A stretch of DNA of 64,000 nucleotides from Actinoplanes cyaneus. Its GTDB lineage: Bacteria; Actinomycetota; Actinomycetes; Mycobacteriales; Micromonosporaceae. The position numbers and the translations under genes were made by a program. The stretch's first letter is position 1. The number at the start of each line of letters is the position of its first letter. The notes under the pieces were generated by a model that saw only the letters and a list, made by a program, of their open reading frames with translations, was not told the DNA's origin and made no database searches. The stretch is taken from assembly GCF_016862095.1 (NCBI RefSeq), contig NZ_BOMH01000028.1, positions 310,001-374,000 on the forward strand, written 5' to 3'. Shown here one piece after another: positions 33,431-43,355 of the stretch.

Positions 33431-35950
33431 TCAGTCGCGCTCGATGTGGTGCCCGATCAGCTGCGGTCCCATGATCACCGCGGCCCCGGACCCGTCCCGG
33501 CGCACATCCGGCTCCGGCAGCTCCACCGGATCGCCGGTGCTGCTGGCGCCGACCGGCCGCGGACCCACCCAGGCCACCACCAGCTCGGTCTCGCCCTTGA
33601 GGAACCGCTGCACCCGCACCCCGCCGGTCGCCCTGCCCTTGGCGGGATAGGACGCGAACGGCGACACCTTCACCTGCGTGCCCGTGGACGTCACCACCAT
33701 CGGCTCGCCGTGCGACGAGTCCGCCGTGTTCACCACGTTGAACGAGATCACCGACGCCCCGGCGGTCAGGTTCACCCCGGCCATGCCGCCGCCCTTGAGA
33801 CCCTGCGGCCGCACCAGTTTCGCCGGGAACCGCAGCAGGCTGGCATCCGAGGTGACGAACACCAGCGACTCCGCGCCGTCGGTGAGCCAGGTCGCCTCGA
33901 GCACCTCGTCACCCTCCTTGAGGGTGATCACCTCGAACTCGTCGGAGCGGACCGGCCACTCCGGCGCGCAGACCTTGACCACGCCGTGCCGCGTGCCGAT
34001 CGCCAGGCCCGGGGAGTCGCCGGCGGCCAGCGGCGCTAGCCCGACCACCTTCTCCCCCTTCTCCAGCGGGACCAGCTCGGACGCGGACATGCCGCCGCGC
34101 AGCGAGACCGTGCCGGACGACTCGGGCAGCACCGGCAGCGGCAGCACGTCGGTCTTGAACGCCCGTCCGCGGTTGGTCACCAGTAGGATCCGCCCGCGGG
34201 CGGTGGCGTGGATGATCGCGCGGACCGCGTCGTGCTTGACCCGGCCGCTGCGTTTGCGCGCCTCGGTCGACTCCTCGCTCTCCGCGGCCGTGCGGGCGAT
34301 CAGCCCGGTGGCGGAGAGGATGATCTGGCACGGGTCGTCGGCCACTTCGAGAGGGCCGGCCGGCACGGAGGCGGCGAGCACCTCCTTGAGGTCGCCGTCG
34401 ATCAGCGTGGTGTGCCGGGGCCGGCCGAACTCGGCGGTCACCTCGGCCAGTTCGTCGGAGACGACCTGCTTGAGCACGTCGGAGTTGTCGAGGATCCGGC
34501 TCAGCTCGGCGATCTCGTTGCGCAGCCGTTCCTGCTCGGTCTCCAGCTCGATCCGGTCGAAGCGGGTGAGCCGGCGCAGCGGGGTGTCCAGGATGTACGT
34601 CGCCTGGATGTCGCTGAGCCCGAACTCGCTCATCAGGGACGCCTTGGCGGCCGCCGCGTCGTCGCTGGCCCGGATGATCGCGACCACCCGGTCGATGTCG
34701 ATCAGGGCGATGAGCAGGCCGTCGACCAGGTGCAGCCGGTCCTGCCGCTTGCTGCGCCGGAACTCGGTGCGCCGGGTGACGACGTCGTACCGATGCTGGA
34801 CGAAGACCTCCAGCAGCGCCTTGAGCCCCAGCGTGCGCGGCTGCCCGTCGACGAGCACGAGGTTGTTGATGCCGAACGAGCTCTCCAGCGGGGTCAGCCG
34901 GTAGAGGTCCGCCAGCAGCGCCTGCGGGTTGACGCCGACCTTGCACTCGATCACCAGGCGGGTGCCGTGCTCACGGTCGGTGAGGTCCTTGACGTCGGCG
35001 ATGCCGGTCAGTCGCGCGGCCTGCCGCTGCCCCCGCTTCGGGCCGGAGGTGATGAGCTTGCCCTTCACCTCGTCGGTGATCGCCTCGATGATCTTCTCGG
35101 TGCCGATCCCGTACGGCAGCTCGGTCACGGTGATCGCCTGCCGCCCGCGTCCACCCTCGAGCGGGCCGGTCTGCGCGCGGGCGCGCAGGCGCACCACGCC
35201 ACGGCCCGTCTCGTACGCCCGCCGCACCTCGTCGAGGCCGAGCAGCTGACCACCGGTCGGCAGGTCCGGCCCCGGGACGAAGCGCATCAGCTCGTCGAGG
35301 TCGGCCTCGGGGTTCGTGATCAGGTGCCGGGCGGCCGCGACCACCTCGGCGAGGTTGTGCGGGATCATGTTGGTCGCCATCCCGACCGCGATCCCGGACG
35401 TGCCGTTGACCAGTAGGTTCGGGAAGGCGGCCGGCAGCACCTTGGGCTCGAGGTCGGAGCCGTCGTAGGTCGGCTTGAAGTCGACGGTGCCCTCGCCCAG
35501 CTCGCCGACCAGCAGCATCGCCTCGCGGGACATGCGCGCCTCGGTGTACCGCGCGGCAGCGGGCCCGTCGTCCGGCGAGCCGAAGTTGCCGTGGCCGTCG
35601 ATCAGCGGCGTGTTGAGCGAGAAGTCCTGCGCGAGCCGGACCAGGGCGTCGTAGATCGCCACGTCACCGTGCGGGTGGTACTTGCCCATCACGTCACCGA
35701 CGACGCGGGCACTCTTCACGTACGCCCGGTCGGGCCGGTGACCCTGCTCGGACATCGACCAGAGGATGCGCCGGTGCACCGGTTTGAGACCGTCCCGCGC
35801 GTCCGGCAGCGCCCGGGAGTGGATCACCGAGTACGCATACTCCAGGTAGGAGTCCTCGACCTCGGTGGTCAGCGGGTTGTCGATGACGTTGGCGCCCGGC
35901 TGGTCGAACGCGGACAGGTCGACGCGGTTCTCGGTTTTGCGGCGTGCCAT
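33431..35950 (-). CDS. parC: DNA topoisomerase IV subunit A
   Basis: 839 residues. The breakage-reunion domain contains EYAYSVIHSRALPDARDGLK, GKYHPHGDVAIYDALVRLAQDF, the quinolone-pocket region and the catalytic Tyr in AARYTEARMS. The C-terminal beta-pinwheel repeats follow (RILLVTNRGRAFKTDV, GLAIGTRHGVVKV, ESLVFVTSDASLLRFP). The strict GyrA-box QRRGGxG is not seen, which fits ParC rather than GyrA. With ParE it decatenates daughter chromosomes. ATG 35950 lies 14 nt after the parE stop, so the two genes form an operon. Three tandem-repeat units and part of a fourth lie just beyond its stop. Confidence 0.9.
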   Translation of the reverse strand: MARRKTENRVDLSAFDQPGANVIDNPLTTEVEDSYLEYAYSVIHSRALPDARDGLKPVHRRILWSMSEQGHRPDRAYVKSARVVGDVMGKYHPHGDVAIYDALVRLAQDFSLNTPLIDGHGNFGSPDDGPAAARYTEARMSREAMLLVGELGEGTVDFKPTYDGSDLEPKVLPAAFPNLLVNGTSGIAVGMATNMIPHNLAEVVAAARHLITNPEADLDELMRFVPGPDLPTGGQLLGLDEVRRAYETGRGVVRLRARAQTGPLEGGRGRQAITVTELPYGIGTEKIIEAITDEVKGKLITSGPKRGQRQAARLTGIADVKDLTDREHGTRLVIECKVGVNPQALLADLYRLTPLESSFGINNLVLVDGQPRTLGLKALLEVFVQHRYDVVTRRTEFRRSKRQDRLHLVDGLLIALIDIDRVVAIIRASDDAAAAKASLMSEFGLSDIQATYILDTPLRRLTRFDRIELETEQERLRNEIAELSRILDNSDVLKQVVSDELAEVTAEFGRPRHTTLIDGDLKEVLAASVPAGPLEVADDPCQIILSATGLIARTAAESEESTEARKRSGRVKHDAVRAIIHATARGRILLVTNRGRAFKTDVLPLPVLPESSGTVSLRGGMSASELVPLEKGEKVVGLAPLAAGDSPGLAIGTRHGVVKVCAPEWPVRSDEFEVITLKEGDEVLEATWLTDGAESLVFVTSDASLLRFPAKLVRPQGLKGGGMAGVNLTAGASVISFNVVNTADSSHGEPMVVTSTGTQVKVSPFASYPAKGRATGGVRVQRFLKGETELVVAWVGPRPVGASSTGDPVELPEPDVRRDGSGAAVIMGPQLIGHHIERD

Positions 35951-35964
35951 TGGTAGCGAACCTC

Positions 35965-38019
35965 TCAGGCGTCGATCGTCTCCTGGTCGATCCGGCCGGC
36001 AGCCTCGATCAACCAGTTCTTCCGGGGCTCGACCCGCTCACCCATCAGCAGCTCGAGAGTGGCCTCGGCCCGCTCGGCGTCGTCCAGCGTGATGCGCCGG
36101 ACGGTCCGGGTGGCGGGGTTCATCGTGGTGTCCCACAGCTCGTCGGCGTCCATCTCGCCGAGACCCTTGAACCGGCTCACCGGGGCCAGCGACCGGCCCT
36201 CCCGCTGCAGCCTGCCGAGGGTGGCCTCCATCTCCTGCTGGGTGTAGGTGAAGAAGGTCTCGGCGTTGCGACCCTTGGTGGTCAGCTTGTGCAGGGGCGG
36301 CATCGCGGCGAAGAGCCGGCCGTGCTCGATCACCGGCCGCATGTACTTGGCGAAGAGCGTGATCAGCAGGGTCCGGATGTGCGAGCCGTCGACGTCCGCG
36401 TCGGCCATCAGCATGACCCGCCCGTACCGCATCGAGCCGATGTCGAAGGTCCGGCCGGAGCCGGCGCCGAGCACCTGCACGATGGCCGAGCACTCGGCGT
36501 TGTCCAGCACCTGCTGCAGGCTGGCCTTCTGCACGTTGAGGATCTTGCCGCGGATCGGCAGCAGCGCCTGGTACTCCGAGGAGCGGGCCATCCGGGCGGT
36601 GCCGAGCGCGCTGTCACCCTCGACGATGTAGAGCTCGCTGCGGGAGATGCCGGTGGTACGGCAGTCGACCAGCTTGGGCGGCATCGAGGCGCCTTCGAGG
36701 GCGGTCTTGCGGCGGGCCGCGTCCTTCTGCTGTTTCTGGGTCAGCCGGACGCGAGCCGCGTCCACCACCTTCTGCAGGACCGTGCGAGCCTCGGTCTTCG
36801 TGCGCCGATCGTCGATCCAGCCCTTGAGGTACGTCTCGACGAGGCTCTGCGTCACGCGGGTGATGCCGGCCGTCGACAGCTCGTCCTTGGTCTGCGAGGT
36901 GAACTGCGGCTCCGGGACCCGGACGTGGATGACCGCGGTCATGCCCTCCAGGAAGTCGTCCAGGACGGGCGGCTCCTCCTTGGGCTTGAGCAGCCCGCGG
37001 GCGTTCCGGATGGCCTCGGTCAGCGCGCGTGTGAGGGCCCGCTCGAAGCCCTTGCGGTGGGTGCCACCGTGCACGTTGCGGATCGTGTTGGTGAAGCACT
37101 CGACGGTGCGCTCGTAGCCGGTGCCCCAGCGGAAGGCGATCTCCACCTGGGCCTCGCGGACCACGTTCGACTGCATGACACCGTTGGCGTCGGCGGCGTT
37201 CTCCTTGTACGTCCCCTCGCCGTTGATCAGCAGGATCCCGGAGACCGGCTTGTCCGAGGCCGGGGTCAGGAACTCCACCATGTCGGTGAGCCCGTTCGGG
37301 AAGTGGAACGTCTCGGTGGCCGGCTCCTCGGCGGTCGCGTCGAAGAGCGTGAACTGCACCCCGGCCACGAGGAACGCGGTGTTGCGCAGCTTGCCGCGGA
37401 CGGCCTCGACGTCGAGCCGCGCGCCGCTCTCGAAGTAGCGGGCGTCATACCAGTACCGCGTGGAGGTGCCGGTGGGCTCGCCGCGCTTCATCCGGCGCAC
37501 GACCCGCAGGCCGGGCTGCGGGGTGAACGGCGCGTCGGGCCCGTGACCGTCGAAGACCCCGGGCACGCCACGCTGGAACGAGATCTCGTGCACCTTGCCG
37601 TCGCGCTTGACGGTGACGTCGTAGCGCAGCGAGAGCGCGTTCACCGCGGAGGCGCCGACGCCGTGCAGGCCGCCGGACGCCTTGTAACCCGAACCGCCGA
37701 ACTTGCCGCCGGCGTGCAGCCGGGTCAGCACCAGCTCGACGCCGCTCAGGCCGCTCTTGGCGTGCACGTCGGTCGGGATGCCCCGGCCGTCGTCGTCGAC
37801 CTGGACCGAGCCGTCGGTGTGCAACGTGACGGCGATCTGGGTGGCGTGGCCGGCGACCCCCTCGTCCGTGCAGTTGTCGATGATCTCGTTGGCCAGGTGG
37901 TTGATGCCCCGGCTGTCGGTGGACCCGATGTACATCCCTGGGCGTTTCCGGACAGCGTCCAGCCCTTCCAGGTGCGTGAGGTCGTCAGCCCCGTACAAGG
38001 TCTCTGGCTGTGCGGTCAC
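35965..38019 (-). CDS. parE: DNA topoisomerase IV subunit B
   Basis: 684 residues. The GHKL ATPase reads RKRPGMYIGSTDSRGINHL, EIIDNCTDEGVAG, DDDGRGIPTDVHAKSG and KASGGLHGVGASAVNALS. The TOPRIM domain shows ELYIVEGDSALGTARMARS and MLMADADVDGSHIRTLL, with the C-terminal KGLGEMDADELWDTTMNPATRT. The lengths match ParE/GyrB without large insertions. It is named ParE because the chromosomal gyrB-gyrA pair of actinobacteria usually lies near dnaN/recF, and because its partner lacks a GyrA box. The start is GTG 38019. The operon order parE-parC is clear. Confidence 0.9.
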   Translation of the reverse strand: MTAQPETLYGADDLTHLEGLDAVRKRPGMYIGSTDSRGINHLANEIIDNCTDEGVAGHATQIAVTLHTDGSVQVDDDGRGIPTDVHAKSGLSGVELVLTRLHAGGKFGGSGYKASGGLHGVGASAVNALSLRYDVTVKRDGKVHEISFQRGVPGVFDGHGPDAPFTPQPGLRVVRRMKRGEPTGTSTRYWYDARYFESGARLDVEAVRGKLRNTAFLVAGVQFTLFDATAEEPATETFHFPNGLTDMVEFLTPASDKPVSGILLINGEGTYKENAADANGVMQSNVVREAQVEIAFRWGTGYERTVECFTNTIRNVHGGTHRKGFERALTRALTEAIRNARGLLKPKEEPPVLDDFLEGMTAVIHVRVPEPQFTSQTKDELSTAGITRVTQSLVETYLKGWIDDRRTKTEARTVLQKVVDAARVRLTQKQQKDAARRKTALEGASMPPKLVDCRTTGISRSELYIVEGDSALGTARMARSSEYQALLPIRGKILNVQKASLQQVLDNAECSAIVQVLGAGSGRTFDIGSMRYGRVMLMADADVDGSHIRTLLITLFAKYMRPVIEHGRLFAAMPPLHKLTTKGRNAETFFTYTQQEMEATLGRLQREGRSLAPVSRFKGLGEMDADELWDTTMNPATRTVRRITLDDAERAEATLELLMGERVEPRKNWLIEAAGRIDQETIDA

Positions 38020-38155
38020 GAGTGTGGGTCTCCCGGTCGCCCGTCAGTGGTCAGAACGGCGCGAGCCTACCCGGCCCCTCCGACACTTCTGTCCCAGGCG
38101 AGCCAGGTCATGGCCTGTCAGATCGAAAATTCGGGTAAAAGGTTACAAAATTCCG

Positions 38156-38806
38156 CTAGTGAGCCCCGACGAGGCCTGTCGCGCCACCGGGGCCACCGCA
38201 GATCGGCGCCGACCGCGCGAACTGCGGCTGCAACGCGCGCCACAGGTCGAGCGGGTACGACTTGCCCGGCACGGACACCGGTGGCATCTCCTGGTAGGCG
38301 ATCAGCTCGTCGGTGACCTCCCGGGTCGCCGAGCACACCACCACCGTGTCGTGCGGGGCGTAGGCCTGCAACCGGGCCGCGGTCGCCACGACACTGCCGC
38401 TGATCATCCCGTACCCGCCGTCGAAGGTCATCAGCGGATCCACGATCACCTCCCCGGTGGCGAGCCCGGCCCGGGTCCGCACCCGGTGCCTGCCGGCCAG
38501 GAGACGCCCCCTCAACGCCTCCTGGACCGACAGGCCCGCGCGCACGGCAGAGGCGGCCGCCTCCGGCTCGAAGCCGTCCTCGCCGGCGCCGAAGACCGCC
38601 ATCACCGCATCGCCGACGTACTTCTCGACGATGCCCCCGCACCCGCGGACCACCCCGGCGACGGCCGAGAAGTAGTCCCGCTGCAGCGCCCGTACCTCCG
38701 CGCAGTCCAGCCGGTCCACCAGCGCGGTGAAACCGACGATGTCGATGAACAGCACGGTCACGGTCTGGCGCCGCTCCTGAATGGTGTCGATGGTGATGGT
38801 GGTCAT
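38156..38806 (-). CDS. Class III adenylate/guanylate cyclase
   Basis: 216 residues, mostly one catalytic domain. VTVLFIDIVGFTALVDRLD carries the first metal Asp; IVEKYVGDAVMAVFGAGED carries the second metal Asp and a Lys that could bind the base; a later segment RTRAGLATGEVIVD and ISGSVVATAARLQAYA also match. ATG 38806 has GGGGAG 9 nt upstream; an opening to 38908 is rejected. It is soluble, with no sensor domain. Divergent from it is a large ATPase-LuxR regulator; in many actinobacteria cyclase and ATPase-TPR domains of this sort are fused, so the two may function together. Confidence 0.85.
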   Translation of the reverse strand: MTTITIDTIQERRQTVTVLFIDIVGFTALVDRLDCAEVRALQRDYFSAVAGVVRGCGGIVEKYVGDAVMAVFGAGEDGFEPEAAASAVRAGLSVQEALRGRLLAGRHRVRTRAGLATGEVIVDPLMTFDGGYGMISGSVVATAARLQAYAPHDTVVVCSATREVTDELIAYQEMPPVSVPGKSYPLDLWRALQPQFARSAPICGGPGGATGLVGAH

Positions 38807-38969
38807 GTCTGACGCTCCCCCCAGAGCACTGCGTTGACCGGGAGAACGGTGCCAGCCGGGCGGGACGGGCGGATCCGCAGAACGACGTATCTCCGAGAGC
38901 ATCAACACTGGTCATTTTTGTGACGCAGAACAGTCCGAACCGACGACAACGTGGTACGTCCTTTCGCAT

Positions 38970-38975
38970 TAGGCT
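38970..38975 (+). promoter_or_regulatory. -10 element (TAGGCT) of a leaderless promoter
   Basis: TAGGCT ends 7 nt before ATG 38983 and fixes that start over the upstream GTG 38920. Confidence 0.5.
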
Positions 38976-38982
38976 GCCGGAC

Positions 38983-41793
38983 ATGGCCAGCCAGGGGGAC
39001 GATGGGCCGCTTGTCGGGCGCACCGGCACGCTGGCCGAGATTCAGTCGGACCTGCGCAACGTCGGTCCTGGTGGGACAGCCGCGGTGTTCCTGACCGGGG
39101 AGAGCGGGGTCGGCAAGAGCCGGCTGCTGCGGGAGACCGCCGACGCGTTGCGCGACAGGGACTTCGCGGTGCTCGTCGGCACCTGTCTCGACATCGGAGA
39201 CGCGTCGCCGCTGCACCCGGTGCTGCAGGCGCTGCGCCGGCACGACAGCGCGCCGGCCACCGCCGCCGGCGACGCCGGCGCGCTGCTCGACCGGGTCTCG
39301 CGCGACCTGCGCGCAATCGCCGGCGACCAGCGGCTGCTGCTCGTGCTCGACGATCTCCAGTGGGCCGACCGGAGCACCCGCCAGCTGCTGCTCTACCTGC
39401 TGGCCGGGCTGGGCGACGTGCGCGTGTCGGTGCTCGCCGCGATCCGCGCCGAGGCCCTGCACGGCACCCACCCGCTGCGCCGGGTGCTCGCCGAGCTGCG
39501 CCGCCTGCGGTCCGTCCGGGTCGTGGATCTCGCCCCGCTGGACCAGGAGCAGACCCGCGAGCTGGTCGGCGCGATCGTCGACGGCGAGGTGGCCGGCGAG
39601 GACGCCGAGCGCGTCTACAAGCGCAGCGGCGGCAACCCGTTCGTGGTCGAGGAGCTGGCGCGGGACCTGCGCGACGGCCGGGTGGAGCTCTCCGACACGC
39701 TGCGGGAGATCTTCCTGACCCGCATCGACGAGCTCCCGCCGAACGCGCATGCCGTGGTCAACGCGCTGGCCGCCGGCGTCGAGCCGGTCGAGCACGCGGT
39801 GCTGTCGCGGGTGGTCCGCCTCCCCGAGGACGAGCTGCTGGAGGCCATCCGCGCCGCCGTGGCGTACCGGTTCGTCATCGGCGACGGCGAGGGCTACCGG
39901 CTGCGGCACCGCCTGGTCGCCGAGGTGCTGGAGCAGGAGGTGCTGCCGGCCGAGGCGACCGCGCTGCACCGGCGTTACGCCGAGGCGCTGGAGGCGTGCC
40001 CGAACGAGGCGGACCACGCCCGCCTGGCCCACCACTGGCAGCGGGCCGGTCTGCCGGCCCGGGCGCTGCCGTCGGTGATCGCCGCGGCCCGCTCCGCCGA
40101 GGGGTTGTACGGCTTCGCCGAGGCCCACCGGCACTGGACTCTCGCCCTGCGACTGACCAGCGAGGACGCCGACGATCGCACCGAGCTGCTCCGGCACGCC
40201 GCCGAGTCGGCGCACCAGTGCGGCGAGCACCTGCTCGCCCTGGCCCGGCTCGAGGAGCTGGCCGGCCGCAAGGACGCGCCGACCGAGTGCGAGCTGCACC
40301 TGCGCCGGGCGCGCTACCTGGCCGCGGCCGGCCGCTCGGAGACCGCCGAGCGGGAGTACGAGCTGGCCCTGCGGTCGGCCGACTGCACCCCGCAGCTGCG
40401 CGCCACCGCCGCCGCCTTCCTCGCCGAGCGGCTCCTGCACCTGGGGCGGTATGCGGACGCCAACCAGCACGCGCGGGACGCGCTGGAGCTGGCCGCGATC
40501 AACGGCTCGACCGCCGACCTGGTCCGGGCGAGCGCCGCGCTGGGGTTCAGCGCCGCCTTCCGGGAGGATCCGGACGCCGGCCTGGCGGTCATCCGGCATG
40601 CCGTGGAGATCGCCGAGCGGTCCGGCCACCCGGAGGACCTCGGTGTGGCGTACCTGCACCTGGCCGAGCTGCTCACCGGCCCGCTGAACAGCATCGAGGA
40701 GGGCGTGCTGGTCGCCCGCCGGGGCGCCGACCGGCTCGCCTCGCTCGGCGTCGGCCGGACATATCAGACGCGCCTGCTGGCGATCGCCGGCAACGGACTG
40801 TTCCGGATCGGTCAGTGGGCCGAGGCGGACGCGGTGCTGGAGGAGGCGATGCGGCACCGCCCGTCCGGCGCCGACGCGGTGGAGCTGCTGCTCGCCCGCA
40901 GCCGGCTCTGGGTCGGCTTCGGGGAGCTCGACAACGCCCGCCGCGACCTGGACGCGGTGGCGACGCTGCTGGCCGGCGGCGGGGCGCGGCACGTGCTGCC
41001 GATGCTCACGCTGCGCTCCGGGCTGGCGATGTGGCAGAAGGAGCACGCCGCCGCGCGGGCCGCGGTGCAGCGCGGCCTGACCGAGACCCGCTCGGACGAC
41101 CTGGTGCTGCTCGGCGTGCTGGCCTGGCACGGGCTGCGCGCCGAGGCGGAGGCGCACACGGACGGCGCGCCGGTCGACCCGGGTGCGCTGCGCCGGCTGA
41201 AGACCGTGGTCACGCGCCTGGAGGCGGGGGCGAACGCCGCCGCGCCGGAGGTCCGCGCCGTCCTCGACGGGTACTTCTACCTCTGCGCGGCCGAGCTGAG
41301 CCGGATCGAGAACCGGCAGGATCCGGAGCCCTGGGCGCGAGCGGCCGCCATCTGGGACCGCCGCCAGCAGCCCTACCCGGCCGCCTACTCCCGGTTGCGG
41401 CACGCCGAGGTCGCGCTGGCTCGCCGGGCGCGGCGCACCACAGCGGTCGCCGGCCTGCGCCAGGCCTACGTGACGGCGGTCGCCATGGGCGCACGTCCGC
41501 TGGCGAACGAGATCAAGGGCGTCGCCCAGCGGTTCCGGGTCGCCCTGGCCGAGGACGCGGACACCGTGCCGATGGCCCCGCCGGAGCCGGATCCCGGCGA
41601 CGAGCTGGCCGTTCTCACGGGGCGGGAGCGTGAGGTGCTGGCCGCGGTCGCCGAGGGGCTGACCAACCGGGAGATCGGTGAGCTGCTGTTCATCAGTGAG
41701 CGCACGGTCGGCGTGCATCTCGGGCACATCTTCGACAAACTTCAGGTACGTACGCGGGTCCAGGCCAGCCGGGTCTTCTTGACAGCCGCCTGA
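38983..41793 (+). CDS. Large ATPase/TPR LuxR-family regulator
   Basis: 936 residues. An AAA-type ATPase with Walker A GESGVGKSR and Walker B LLLVLDDLQWADRST follows the N-terminal LVGRTGTLAEIQ. The middle is helical and TPR-like (ARRGADRLASLGVG, WAEADAVLEEAMRHRPSGAD). The C-terminal LuxR HTH reads LTGREREVLAAVAEGLTNRE followed by IGELLFISERTVGVHLGHIF. The architecture is the LAL/MalT type, which activates transcription after ligand-driven, ATP-dependent oligomerisation. No target operon is obvious; the DUF5995 gene downstream is one candidate. The start is supported by the leaderless -10 at 38970. Confidence 0.93.
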   Translation: MASQGDDGPLVGRTGTLAEIQSDLRNVGPGGTAAVFLTGESGVGKSRLLRETADALRDRDFAVLVGTCLDIGDASPLHPVLQALRRHDSAPATAAGDAGALLDRVSRDLRAIAGDQRLLLVLDDLQWADRSTRQLLLYLLAGLGDVRVSVLAAIRAEALHGTHPLRRVLAELRRLRSVRVVDLAPLDQEQTRELVGAIVDGEVAGEDAERVYKRSGGNPFVVEELARDLRDGRVELSDTLREIFLTRIDELPPNAHAVVNALAAGVEPVEHAVLSRVVRLPEDELLEAIRAAVAYRFVIGDGEGYRLRHRLVAEVLEQEVLPAEATALHRRYAEALEACPNEADHARLAHHWQRAGLPARALPSVIAAARSAEGLYGFAEAHRHWTLALRLTSEDADDRTELLRHAAESAHQCGEHLLALARLEELAGRKDAPTECELHLRRARYLAAAGRSETAEREYELALRSADCTPQLRATAAAFLAERLLHLGRYADANQHARDALELAAINGSTADLVRASAALGFSAAFREDPDAGLAVIRHAVEIAERSGHPEDLGVAYLHLAELLTGPLNSIEEGVLVARRGADRLASLGVGRTYQTRLLAIAGNGLFRIGQWAEADAVLEEAMRHRPSGADAVELLLARSRLWVGFGELDNARRDLDAVATLLAGGGARHVLPMLTLRSGLAMWQKEHAAARAAVQRGLTETRSDDLVLLGVLAWHGLRAEAEAHTDGAPVDPGALRRLKTVVTRLEAGANAAAPEVRAVLDGYFYLCAAELSRIENRQDPEPWARAAAIWDRRQQPYPAAYSRLRHAEVALARRARRTTAVAGLRQAYVTAVAMGARPLANEIKGVAQRFRVALAEDADTVPMAPPEPDPGDELAVLTGREREVLAAVAEGLTNREIGELLFISERTVGVHLGHIFDKLQVRTRVQASRVFLTAA

Positions 41794-41966
41794 CCAGGCA
41801 GTCGTTATCCCGCCGTTACATACGTACACGGAATACGTCGTTCTACCGATCCCCTCGCCCACGGCCGGTGACAAGCTGTGGGCACGGGGGAGCACCGCCC
41901 GGTGGCCGACAGCCGCCGGGCGGTGCTGGGGGCCCTCCGCACACCGGCAAGTTCGTGGAGGATCCG

Positions 41967-42737
41967 ATGACCCGGCCCATCTGGGGACCAGTGCAATCCG
42001 AGATGTCCGCGATCCTGCAGGAGCATCCGGACGACGTGCCCGCCGTCGTCGCCCAGCTCGGCGCTCTGCAGGACGTTCTCTGCAAGGTTCCACCGCTGCT
42101 GAACGGCAACCCGCTCGCCGACTTCAACGGGCTCTACCTGACCATCACCGAGAATGTGCTGGACAGGCTCTACGCGGGCAAGTTCAAGGACCCGGCGTTC
42201 CTGTCCCGGCTGGACGTGGAGTTCGCCGCGCGGTACTTCGACGCCCTGCGCTACTGGACCGAGGGCAGCCCGGCCTGCCCCGGCGTGTGGGCCGGCCTGT
42301 TCCACCGGATCCCCGGGCCCGACCCCCGCCCGCTGCCGTCCGCGGTCGCCGGCGTCAACGCGCACATCAACTTCGACCTGCCGTTCGCGCTGGTCACCAC
42401 GTTCGACCACCTCGGCTCGGACCCGATCGACGGCAGCGACCAGCACCACGACTACCTGCAGGTCAACGACATCTTCGCGGAGGAGATCCCGGGCCTGCGC
42501 CGGGGCTACCTGGACCGCTGGCAGCTGCTCATCGACACGATGAACGGCGACCTGGACGACTGGTGGCAGGGCGAGATGGTGGAGTACACCCGCAATGTCG
42601 CCTGGCGCAACGCGCAGAAGATCTGGGCGATCCGGCACGACCTGATCGCGCTCGACGCGGAACGCCGCCGGCTCGACCGGACCGCCACCGGCCTGGGGAA
42701 ACTGCTGCTCTCGCCGTTCGCCGACTTCCTGCAGTGA
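41967..42737 (+). CDS. DUF5995 family protein
   Basis: 256 residues. Conserved family motifs include DFNGLYLTITENVLDRLY, FLSRLDVEFAARYFDALRYW, VAGVNAHINFDLPFALVTTF and DYLQVNDIFAEE, with a C-terminal ARNxAW-like helix (TRNVAWRNAQKIWAIR). The NAHINFDLP signature is typical of DUF5995, an all-helical protein family of unknown function with several conserved His, Asp and Asn. ATG 41967 has GTGGAGGATCCG upstream. Its stop is directly adjacent to the stop of the convergent lipoprotein gene, with no space for a terminator. Confidence 0.88.
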   Translation: MTRPIWGPVQSEMSAILQEHPDDVPAVVAQLGALQDVLCKVPPLLNGNPLADFNGLYLTITENVLDRLYAGKFKDPAFLSRLDVEFAARYFDALRYWTEGSPACPGVWAGLFHRIPGPDPRPLPSAVAGVNAHINFDLPFALVTTFDHLGSDPIDGSDQHHDYLQVNDIFAEEIPGLRRGYLDRWQLLIDTMNGDLDDWWQGEMVEYTRNVAWRNAQKIWAIRHDLIALDAERRRLDRTATGLGKLLLSPFADFLQ

Positions 42738-43244
42738 CTACTTCTTGACGACGATCAGCCGGGCCGCGGTCGCCTCGCCGTTCTGCACGCCGCCGATGCC
42801 GATCTCGGCGCCGGTCTTCAGCGCGGTCCGGTCCACGGCCTTGCGCTGCTGCACGATCCGCAGCGGATCGCCGTAGGCCCAGGTGAGCTTGAAGCCGTCG
42901 GTGGACTCCACGGTCAGCCCCTTGTCGTCGACCGCGGTGATCTTGCCGCGCTGCACCACGACGGTCTTCGTCGCGTCCTTGGCCTGCACGGTGACCTCGC
43001 CGTGCAGGGCGTTCCTGCGCAGCAGCTTGCGGACCACCCGCGGCCGGACGTCGCCCTTGTCCTTCGCCGCGGGTGACGGCGAGGCGTCCACGTCGTCGGT
43101 GGTGAACCCGACGGCCTGCAGGGCGACGGCCTCGGTGGCGACGTCGCCGGGCGACGACGGGGACTCCGTCGCGGCTGCGCCGCATCCGGCCAGGGCGGCG
43201 GTCAGGGCCGCGGCGACGATGAGAGCTTTCCCGCTTCGATTCAT
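42738..43244 (-). CDS. Putative lipoprotein with small beta domain
   Basis: 168 residues. The signal sequence MNRSGKALIVAAALTAALAGC ends in a lipobox (LAGC), so Cys21 is the likely lipidation site. After a Ser/Pro/Ala linker, strands such as GEVTVQAKDATKTVVVQRGKI and VESTDGFKLTWAYGDPL suggest an OB-like or DUF5666-type domain. It is 111 nt downstream of a two-component pair on the same strand and may belong to its transcript. No catalytic residues are visible. Confidence 0.78.
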   Translation of the reverse strand: MNRSGKALIVAAALTAALAGCGAAATESPSSPGDVATEAVALQAVGFTTDDVDASPSPAAKDKGDVRPRVVRKLLRRNALHGEVTVQAKDATKTVVVQRGKITAVDDKGLTVESTDGFKLTWAYGDPLRIVQQRKAVDRTALKTGAEIGIGGVQNGEATAARLIVVKK

Positions 43245-43355
43245 GGGTACGACAATGGGGCCGCCCGGATCGGCGAACGTCAGCCGATTGTTCGAGTCCG
43301 GTAAGGAAGCGCGGCCCTCGTCGCCTTGGAACGTGCGGGCGCGCGACCCATTCCC

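Noticed and set aside
35944-38316. 790-codon plus-strand opening
   Set aside because: Antisense shadow of parE.
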